From Symbiodinium natans (taxonomy: Eukaryota; Sar; Dinophyceae; Suessiales; Symbiodiniaceae), in the NCBI GenBank assembly GCA_905221605.1, contig CAJNDS010002080.1, forward strand, positions 475,001 to 539,000: a stretch of 64,000 nt of DNA, read 5' to 3'. The notes beneath the pieces are model-generated. The model was not told the DNA's origin, ran no database searches, and saw only the letters and a list, made by a program, of their open reading frames with translations. Position numbers and translations under genes: made by a program. Each line of letters starts with the position of its first letter. The first letter of the stretch is position 1. This document shows, piece after piece, positions 34,301 to 44,600 of this stretch.

Positions 34301-37300
34301 CTAAACCCTAAACCCTAAACCCTAAACCCCAAACCCTAAACCCTAAGTGCTCGGTTTGGTGTTCGGTTGAGTCTCCAACCCCCAAACCGTTTTGAAGGGA
34401 AGGACGTGGGAGCAAGAGCCATGGCTGAACTCTTTGCACCGACTGGGTTTAGGGTTTAGGGTTTAGGGTTTAGGGTTTAGGGTTTAGGGTTTAGGGTTTA
34501 GGGTTTAGGGTTTAGGGTTTAGGGTTTAGGGTTTAGGGTTTAGAGTTTAGGGTTTAGGGTTTAGGGTTTAAGGTTTAGGGTTTCGGGTCTCAAGGGAACC
34601 TGAAGGCAAACCGCTTCCCCAGGCGCTTTCTGGGGGGGATGGCGGCGTAGTGCTTAAAGAAAAGGTGTGTCGGGCATCAAGGTACTACGGGGGCCTTATT
34701 AATTGGAATAGGGTTTGGGGGTCATTTTCTAGTATCCTTACAAAGCGACATAAGGGAATACTATTAGTAATTCTTCGGACCCCTATATTCCACTGCCATT
34801 GGGATAGCTGCCCGGAACCCTGAACCCTGATCTCGAAACTTTAGACCGCGAAGTGTTAGGATTCACACACTTGTTTGACCATTGCGGACAGCAACTTACC
34901 TCCCGATTCCTACCTGCCTATCCTTCTGTACACAGGATGAAGCGAGCAAGGGCACCCTCAGTGGCCTTGCGGCTCAGTTTTTCGCACAGATCACCCAGAG
35001 CATGACTACTTGGAAGGTCCAGGACCACGATCAGGACTCCTCGTGCTTTCGGGTCCTTCGGCTTCTTCATCCAAGCTCCAAGGTGGTGCTCCAAGCTCCC
35101 CTCCTCTGGAGGCGACGACTGGTTGCCTTCATAAACCAGCGCTTGCTCAGTGAAGCGGAGAACCATCAGGTGCCACCGCAGCAACTTGGCCGTGAATGCC
35201 AGGAGAGGTTGGGGCAAGCTTCCTTCCACGTCGACAGGTAAGCCGCAGGACAGGCGCAGCTGCACGTGTGCCATCCGGACGATGTCCTCTTGGCTTGGGA
35301 GTGGGCTCAGCAACTCCTCACGCTCAACATCGACACGGAACGCTTCTTGCATCACCTCGTTGGACATGGCCTTCCTCTCCAATTTCCACTCCAGCGTGGC
35401 TGCACTCAGAAGCAGCTGCCGGAGCACAGCGGCACCAGACCGTGCGTGCTTGTCATTTATATGGAGTGCGTTCTGCAATTCTCCGCTGAAGTCCGCAGGG
35501 AACGGCAGAAGGGTCGGGTCGAGCGAAAAGCCAGGGCAGTCGACGACTCCCCCTTGTATGCTTCTGCACAGCAGAACGAGCGGCGCCGGAAGGCGTGATA
35601 CCCGTTGAGTCGCGCAGGCCCGTGCTACGTCAAGCCAGTGCTGGCACAGCTCATGCTTGAACGTCTTCAAGCCAGGAAAGTTTTGCAGCAAGGCTAAGTT
35701 GAACATGTTCCACTCCTCTGCTATCGACACAAGGCGTGAGTAGACCTCCATGAACTTGATGGAGGCCACGCCGTCTGAGACCCCCCAACTCTCGAGTAAG
35801 GGCATCGACTGGAGATGATCTACCTCCGGCGCCGTCAGGGGAGTCCAGGATCTGTTGAACCTCGCGGAACTGGGATTGAAGGCTTCGTCAGCCATGGCCG
35901 CCAGATGCTTTCGGCACAGCTCAAAGCCATCGCGCACCACGAGCACAATTCCTGAGTCCCGGCGCAACCTAGACCCGTTCCTGTTCAAGGAGGGGGGGGG
36001 CAGGTGGAGTTTCATACAAGAGAACCCAAGCCCTACATGCAAAAAGGGAACTAAAGGCCTTGTCCCAGGTTCGCCCATGGGCACGCGCAAGTTCGGAGCT
36101 CTTGCTCTCGACCTGCTTGGAGTCGTCGAAGATGTCGAAGAAGAACCAGCCAACGCCCAGCTCGGCCTTCAAGGCATCTTCCACATCTTCCAAGGTGGCA
36201 TCCGCTGGCAAACCGTCTACGTGGCACAACGCTTCCCCTGCCAGGCTGTAGCAGTCGACCGTGATGCCTGAAGTGTCACTGCGAACCAGAGCCGTCAGGG
36301 AACTGCCGGCCACAACCTGCATCATGCCTACACGAACGCAGAAGTTGTCCGAGATGTGTTCGAGCCTCAACGCCAGCATCAGGTGTTGCAAAGGCAAAGG
36401 GTCTCGCCCTGAGCGTTTGTACGCCCTGAAAAAAACCTTAAACCCTATACTCGCTTGTCACACCCTAAACCCGAAACCTTAAAACCCTGAACCCGAAAAC
36501 CCTAAACACTGAACCCTAAAACCCTCAACCTAAACCCCAAAAACCCTCGACCCTAAAACCCTCAAACCTTGAACCTTCCCAAGCCTAGTTTTGGGGTTAA
36601 CCTTCCCAAGCCTACCCCAAACCCTAAACCGTAAACCCAAAACCCTAAACCCCTAGGGAGTAGGGTTTAGGGTTTAGGGTTTAAGGTTTAGGGTTTAGTT
36701 TGGGTTAGATTTGGGGGCCCGGCCTGCGGGCCTTGAGATGCTTTAGGGCCGAGAGGGGCCTGGGACCTTCAAGCCCCAGGCCATACTTGGAGGTTCATGG
36801 TTCTTTATAACTGGGTGTAAGGATGTTTAAGTTCAGGGACACCCTAATCCCTCATCCCTAAACTCTAAAGCCTAAAAACCCTAAACCCTAAACCCTAAAC
36901 CCTAAACCCTAAACCCTAAACCCTAAACCCTAAACCCTAAACCCTAAACCCTCACGAACCGGTAGAAGGCCAGAAGGCCTGGAACTCTGGAGCCCTAGTT
37001 GGCGATTCATGGTACTTATTCACCAGTTATACTTATAACCCACTTATGAGCTCCTTAAGTGCCCTAATACGGTTATAATTACAGTTATCAGTGGTTAAAC
37101 CCTAAACCCTAAACCCCTAAACCCTAGACCCTAGACCCTAAACCCTAAACCCTAAACCCTAAACCCTGAACCCCTAAACCCTAGACACTAGACCCTAAAC
37201 CCTAGACCCTAAACCCTAAACCCTAAACCCTAGGAGTAAACAGGGTGCCCTTCTTGGTTTAAAGGGGATTATAAGGGAACCTAAAGCCTCAAAGAAGGGA

Positions 37301-40300
37301 ATAAGGGCCTGCTCTGGGTCCACTGCCTTTGAGATAGCTCCCTGAAACCCCGAACCTTAGGCCCTCTGCGTAGTGTCAGGATTCACACACTTGCTTGGCC
37401 ATTGCGGACAGCAACTTACCTCCCGACTCGATGCCTACCTGCCTATCCTTCTGTACACAGGATGAAGCGAACAAGGGCACCCTCAGTGGCCTTGCGGCTC
37501 AGTTTTTCGCACAGATCACCCAGAGCATGACTACTTGGGAGGTCCAGGACCACGATCAGGACTCCTCGCATCTTCGGGTCCTTCGGCTTCTTCATCCAAG
37601 CTCCAAGGTGGTGCTCCAAGCTCCCCTCCTCTGGAGGAGACGACTGGTTGCCTTCATAAACCAGCGCTTGCTCAGTGAAGCGGAGAACCATCAGGTGCCA
37701 CCGCAGCAACTTAGCTGTGAATGCCAGGAGAGGTTGGGCCACGCTTCCTTCCACGTCCACAGGAACCAGGCCGCAGGACAGGCGCAGCTGCACGTGCGCC
37801 ATCCGGACGATGTCCTCTTGGCTTGGGAGTGGGCTCAGCAACTCCTCACGCTCAACATCGACACGAAGCGCTTCGTGCATCACCTCAGTTGAAATGGCCT
37901 TCCGCTCTTCTTCCCATTCCAGCGAAGCCGCACTCGCAAGCAGCGACCGCAGCGCTTTGGCACCAGACCTTGCGTCCATGTCCAGTATATGGAGTGAGAA
38001 CTGCAAGTCTCCGCTGAAGTTCAAAGGGAACCGACAACTGATCGGGTCGATCGAAATACAAGGCGAGCCGTCGGCGACAGCCCCACAGTTATTTCTGCAC
38101 AGCAGCAGCAGAACGGGCGGAACAGGAAGGTGTGATACGTGCTGAGTCGCGGAGACCCGTGCTACGTCAAGCCAGTGCTGGCACAGTTCATGTTTGAAAG
38201 TCTTCAAGCCACCGTCGAAATTCTGAAGCAAGGCCAAGTTGAACATGTTCCACTCCTCTGCTATCGACACAAGGCGTGAGTAGACCTTCATGAACTTGAT
38301 GGAGGCCACGCCGTCTGAGACCCCCAAACTTTCGAGTAAGGGCACCAACTGGGCGGTAGGTACCTCCGGTGCTTCGTTGGGAATCCAGGATCTGTTGAAC
38401 TTCGGGGACCTGGGATTGAAGGCTTCGTCATCCATGGCCGCCAGATGCTTTCGGCACAGTTCAAAGCCATCGACGCGCACCCTGAGCACGATTCCTCAGA
38501 CGTGGCATAACTTCGGTAGACCCGCTACTGTGCAAAGGGAGGGCTTTCACATAGGAGATCCAATAGGTTATAAGCACTGAGCCCTACATGCAAAAAGAGA
38601 GAGTTGAAGGCCCACTCTCTCTGGGGTCCGAGGTTCGCTTATGGGCACTCGCAAGCTCAGAGCTCTTGCTCTCGACCTTCTCTCCGGAGTCGTCGAAGAT
38701 GTCGAAGAAGAACCTGCCAACGCCCAACTCCGCCTTCAAGGCACTTTCAACATCTTCCAGGCTGGCGTCGGCTGGCAAACCGTCTACGTGGCACAACGCT
38801 TCCCCTGCCAGACTGTAGCAGTCGACCGCGATGCCTGAAGCGTCACTGCAAACCAGGGCCGCCAGGGAACTGCCGGCCACAATCTGCATCATGCCTGCAC
38901 GAGCGCAGACATTGTCCGAGCTATGCTCGGGCCTCAACGCCAGCAGCGGTGAGGTGTGGCGAAGGCAACCTAAGCCCTAATTGTTTGTTCCAGCCTACCT
39001 AAACCCTAAACCCTAAAACCCAAAACCCAAAACCCAAAACCCAAAACCCAAAACCCTAAACCCGAAACCCTAAACCCTAAACCGTAAACCCTAATCCTTC
39101 CCAAGCCCTCCCTCAGAGACGAGCTTGCTGCGCGAACATGCAAAGCACATGCACAGCGAAGCAAGGTGGACTCAGGAGCCTCTGAGACTTCGCGACAGAC
39201 AGGGTTTAGGGTTTAGGGTTTAGGGTTTAGGGTTTAGGGTTTAGGGTTCAGGGTTCAGGGTTCAGGGTTCAGGGTTTAGGGTTTAGGGTTTAGGGTTTAG
39301 GGTTTAGGGTTTAGGGTTTAGGGTTTAGGGTTTAGGGTTTAGGGTTTAGGGTCTAGGGCTATGAGGCTTCGGGATGAGGGTATGAAGGCTTAGGGTTTAA
39401 GGTCTGTCTATAGGGTTTTGGTGAAAAGCCTCTAAAACCCAAGAAGTGGCAACATGAAATCATCTCAAACGGAACCCAGAGACTCCAATGCCCCTTCAGT
39501 AAGGAATTCGGGTTTAGTGTTTAGGGTTTAGGGTTTAGGGTTTAGGGTTTAGGGTTTAGGGTTTAGGGTTTAGGGTTTAGGGTTTAGGGTTTAGGGTTTC
39601 GGGCTTAGGGTTTAGGGTTTAGGGTTTAGGGTTTAGGGTTTAGGGTTTAGGGTTTAGGGTTTAGGGTTTAGGGTTTAGGGTTCCTAAACCCTAAACCCTA
39701 AACCCTAAACCCTACACCAAGGGTGGAGGGGCTCAAGAGACGGGCAACGCACGACGTCCGCCACGTAGGACTCGATCTGCTCGTGCACGTTGTCAAGCTT
39801 GTACCTCTCCAGGACATCGACAACCCTCAACCCTTGGTGTAGGGTTTAGGGTTTAGGGTTTAGGGTTTAGGGTTTAGGGTTTAGGGCTTAGGGTTTAGGG
39901 TTTAGGGTTTAGGGCTTAGGGTTTAGGGTTTAGGGTTCTGAGGGTTGATGGTTTAGGGTTTAGGGTACCTCTCCAGGACATCGGCAACCCTCCCTTCCCC
40001 AACCTCCCCCCCCCCCGCAACAAGAAACATAACAATAAGAACAAGAAAATGTTCATAAAAATAATACCAACAATAGACACAACACTAATGATAATAAGAA
40101 TAAGAATAATAAGAATAATAAGAATAATAAGAATAATAAGAATAATAAGAATAATAAGAATAATAAGAATAATAAGAATAATAAGAATAATGAGAATAAT
40201 ATTAATCATAGCAATCATGATAATGACAAAAATAATGACAATGAAATAATTTTGTAATAATGCCAATAGTAATATAGTAAGAATAACAAGAAGAATGCAA

Positions 40301-41599
40301 ATAGGGATGTTCCAGACTCTGTTGGGCTTCGGCAACTTGAGATGTGCCTTCATGAAGATGTCTCTGGCGGCTTAGCATGATGTGGTTTCTGACAGTTTCC
40401 GGGTCTTGGAGGTCTTTAGGGGTTAGGGGTTAGGGTTTAGGGTTTAGGGTTTAGGTTTTAGGGTTTAGGGTTTAGGGTTTAGGGTTTAGGGTTTTGAAGT
40501 AACGTCTGAGGATCATAGGCCCGAAAGTTTACAGGAGGACTCAATGGCTGAAGGGTGCCGACGGCACGTTTTTGGGGCACCCTAAACCCTAAACCCTAAA
40601 CCCTTAACCCTAAACCCTACACCCTAAATCCTAAACCCTAAACCCTTCACCGTAAACCCTAAACCCTAAACCCTAAACCCTAAACCCTAAACCCTAAACC
40701 CGGGCACATTGCAAGCTCCGTGTACTCGGGCATCACCGACTGTTGCACCGCAACCTTCCTTGGGAATCCATCTTGCTAGTGTTCAGGTGTGTTCGGGCTT
40801 AGGACCCTAAACCCTAAGCCCTAAACCCTAAACCCCTAACCCCTGAACCCCTTAACCCCCCAAACCCCGAAAAACCCTAAACCCTAAGCCCGAGACCCTG
40901 AACCCCTATCCGTTTATTCAGCACATGTTCTTTTTATGTCTCTAGATACATGTAGTGTTGTGGCTTCTCTCTGAGTCGTACCTGCACTGAAGCAGCACAA
41001 AGCCACAGGGGAGGAGGGCTCCAGGGTTTAGGGTCTAGGGTGCCAGGGCTGAGGGCCTCAGAAGCCCCGAACCCTAAAGCCTAAACCCTAAGCCCTAAAC
41101 CCTAAACCCTAAACCTCCATGGTTTGAGGCTGATGGGTAGTTTTTTAGGTTCAGGGACTTGGGATTTCAGAAGTGCTGGTGTTTAAGATGACCTTGCTTC
41201 AAGGGACTAAAGGAGGGACCCTTATCAGAGACCTTAGGGGTTATTTAGGGATTATTTGGGGGCTACTTAGGTATACAGGGACTATCCCAGGTATATATAG
41301 CGGTTGAAAAAGGGAAGAAAAGATTAAGGGTCTCTTCTAGGGATTTCACCTTTTACCTCCTAATGGTTTGTTAAGTGTAGGCTTTATTAGTTTAGGGCTG
41401 GGTTGAGGACTTTCATGTAGCCCTAAACCTAAACTCTAAATGCCAAGCCAAGGAGTGCCTGAAACACCAGTAGCTCCAAACCCTGAGGGTGTGTAGGGTT
41501 TAGGGTGGAGGTTGTTTAGGGTTTAGGGTTTAGGGTTTAGGGTTTAGGGTTTAGGGTTTAGGGTTTAGGGTTTAGGGTTTAGGGTTTAGGGTTTAGGGT

Positions 41600-41659
<60 letters not shown>

Positions 41660-44600
41660 GGTTTTGATTTTTAGGGCTAAACAAAAGCCAGGGATTCGAT
41701 CAACGATTCTTTACCTGTACGCTCTGTCCACCATGGCAGGACGAGGCATGCGCAAGGGGGCATCGGATCCCCTCGGCTCTACTTGGAGGTTCATGGTACT
41801 TACTAACCAATTATAACTGTACTTATAACCCTACTTTTCATACCCCTAAAGGGCCGAATATCACAATTATAAGTAGAATTATAAGCCCAGTTATAAGTGG
41901 TTAGTAAGTACCATGAACCTCCAAGTAGACCCAAAGCCCTAAACCCAAAAACCCGTAAAGCCTGTAAACCCTATACCCTATAAACCCTATACCCTCTAAA
42001 CCCTAAACCCTAGATCCTAGACCCTAAACCCTAAACCCGAAACCCTAAACCCTAGCCAGAAAACCCTAAACACCCAAAAGGATTAGACTCCCATCTTCGG
42101 GAGCAGCCGAGCTGCACGTGCACGAAAACGTTGTCCTGGACTGCGGGTTCGGGAGATCATGGGCTGCGTCGGGCTGGAGTTGAAAAGTTTGGGTTTAGGG
42201 TTTAGGGTTTAGGGTTTAGGGTTTAGGGTTTAGGGTTTAGGGTTTAGGGTTTAGGGTTTAGGGTTTAGGGTTTCGGGTTTCGGGTTTGGGGTTTGGGGTT
42301 TGGGGTTTTGGGGTTTAGGGCTTAGGGCTTAGGGTTTAGGGTTTAGGGTTTAGGGTTTCTAGTTTCTAGGGTGTAGAGTTTCGGGTTTCGAGTTCTAGTG
42401 TATGGGGTTTATAGGGTTTGTAGGGCTTATAGGGTTTTCAGGGTTTATAGGGTTTGTAGGCGTATAGGGTTTATAGGGTTTTAAGGGTTTCGGGGGGCTT
42501 CGTCAGGCTCACAGCAGCTGAGAGATCCCCAAAGGCACCAGCTAGGTTAAACACCTCGACAGCGGGCCTGAGACCCTCCTGCCCGACGAAAGAGAAGACA
42601 CAAAGCCATCTAAGACCCTAAACCTAAGCCCTAAACCCTAAGCCCTAAGCCCTAAGCCCTAAACCCCTAAGCCCTAAGCCCTAAACCCTAAACCCTAAAC
42701 CCTAAACCCTGAACAAAACAAAGTAGGGTTTAGGGGGGTAGTCCTTCGTCTTGGTGGAGACGTTCACCATGTTCTGCTCAGTACGGCTGGTAATCGAGCG
42801 AAAGCCGATACAGCAGCCTCAAGACACAAATGGGGGGGGGGGGGGGGGGGGCTAGGGGTGAGAGTTTAGGGTTTAGGGTTTAGGGTTTAGGTTTTAGGTT
42901 TTAGGGTTTAGGGTTTAGGGTTGTACGATAAAAACATAAAAAGGGTGTGGGAAAGACAAAATCGGGAATAGGGTTTAGGGCTTAGGGCTTAGGGCTTAGG
43001 GTTTAGGGTTTCGGGTTTAGGGTTTGGACAAAAAAAGGGTGTAGGGTAAAACAAAGCAGCCTCCGCTGCTGTGGAGTGAGAGTGGGTGTGTGTTGTGTTT
43101 AGGCGTTGGGATGTTCCCCCTTATACTAACAGTCCTTAAAAGGGATGATACCCCATTACAATCCCTACTAAGGACTGTTAGTATAAGGGGGAACATCCCA
43201 AGGGTTGGGGTTCAGAGGGTTCTGGGGGTTTGGGGTTGACGAATTCTACCGGAGTTCGGCTTGGGCGCTGCTGGCGGTGTTTAAGATTGGGGCTGATAGG
43301 TTGGGAGGTCAGGGTTCAATCTGAACCCTGAGCGCAACGGTAGAGCCCTCAGAGCTGTTGCGTCAGAAGTCAGAGGGTTTGGGGAGCTTAGCATTTAGGG
43401 CCTAAAGCCCCCCCCCCCCCCCCATTGTTGTTTACCCTACTTTGGAGTAGACCCTGGGAAAAAGTATATACTTCTCAGGTATAAGTAGCTTAGTAGGAAC
43501 CCAAAACCAAAAAACCTACTAACGTATAGTACTCCAAAACCCAGTTGAAGGCTAGCTGAAGTTCAGGAAGTCAGTTCCCCGACCCGCACCGGTTCATGCT
43601 ACTTAATAAGCAATTATAACTGTACTTATAACCCACTTTTCAGCCCTCTAAGTGCCCGAAAAAGTTTATAAGTACAGCTTAATCAGTACCATGAACCTCC
43701 AAGTAACCCTAAACCTCTGGTAGCCCAGCAAACGACAAGGATTTCAAGAAGGGTTGGCGAGGCCTCCAGCTGCTGGGGCAACGCGCGCATTGTGCCGCCA
43801 CAAGTTGCCCTAAACTCTAACCCTGAACCCTAAACCCTGAACCCTAAACCCTGAACCCTAAACCCTAAGCCTAGACTGGGTCTACAACAACGTACAGCTC
43901 TACAACAACGTACAGCCCCTAACCTCGGCCCCCAGGCCCCCCCCCCACAACAACGCAAGCCTTCCAATCCCCCAACCCCACCCTCGACGCCAAAACCCGG
44001 CAATCCCATAAGAAAGGGCCCTGAATAATAGAACAGGGTTTTGGGGGGGTATTCTAGTACAAGCACAAAGGGACTAGAAGGGAATGCTAGTAATCCCGGG
44101 CCCTATAGGACCCCCACGCCAAAACCTAAACCTACACCTACTTAACATTCTTGAGACGACCCTAAAAACCCTAAACCCAAAACCCTAAACCCTAAACCCT
44201 AAACCCTAAACCCTAAACCCTAACCCTAAACCACACAGAGCCAGGCCACCACAACAGTCCAAGCCAACTGTGGCCAGGCCTCTAGCAGATTGTGAGGGGA
44301 GGGGTTTCAGGGCTTGCAGGCTTCAACAAGCAGCCTAAACGCTCAACCAAACCCTAAACCCTAAACTCAAGGCCTGGGCCGCCCCCCTACAGTTGGGGGG
44401 CGGCGCCTAAGCTCCTCGACCTCGATGGCGGAAGCCGACCCAGGTCGTTCGCCCGCCTCCCACAGCTCGGAAGTCGGCAGCACGATGGGCCCGGTACCGG
44501 AGCACGTTCTCCTTAGTACTGGTCCCTTATTAAAGTCAACACCCTAAACCTGGAGCTCCAAGCTCCGTGAGGCCCGCCGTTGGCTTCCTGCAAACCCCCC

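Larger units (their letters stand above)
34277..39748 (-). other. 5.5-kb HIR intron hosting a nested gene pair
   Basis: This intron joins the exon ending ADVV to the exon beginning SFIPQM (phase 1, donor GT, acceptor AAAAAG|GC). It contains two tandem co-oriented genes (34,918-36,325 and 37,443-38,892), half copies of palindromic elements near 36,785 and 36,998-37,097, and telomere-like tracts at 34445-34590, 36880-36950, 37095-37230, 39000-39100, 39200-39355 and 39510-39715. Nesting is inferred from the splice model. No transcript confirms it. Confidence 0.6.

Noticed and set aside
40049-40353. Ile-rich 145-codon frame resembling a membrane protein
   Set aside because: AATAAT-type microsatellite; hydrophobicity is a consequence of ATN codons.
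42487-42573. Protein-like island with excellent acceptor (EGLRPAVEVFNLAGAFGDL)
   Set aside because: It lies between two HIR exons that join perfectly without it. The same applies to islands at 45482-45601, 45002-45073, 44397-44520, 27855-27959 and 25450-25551. They show that protein-like appearance alone is a weak test in this GC-rich DNA.
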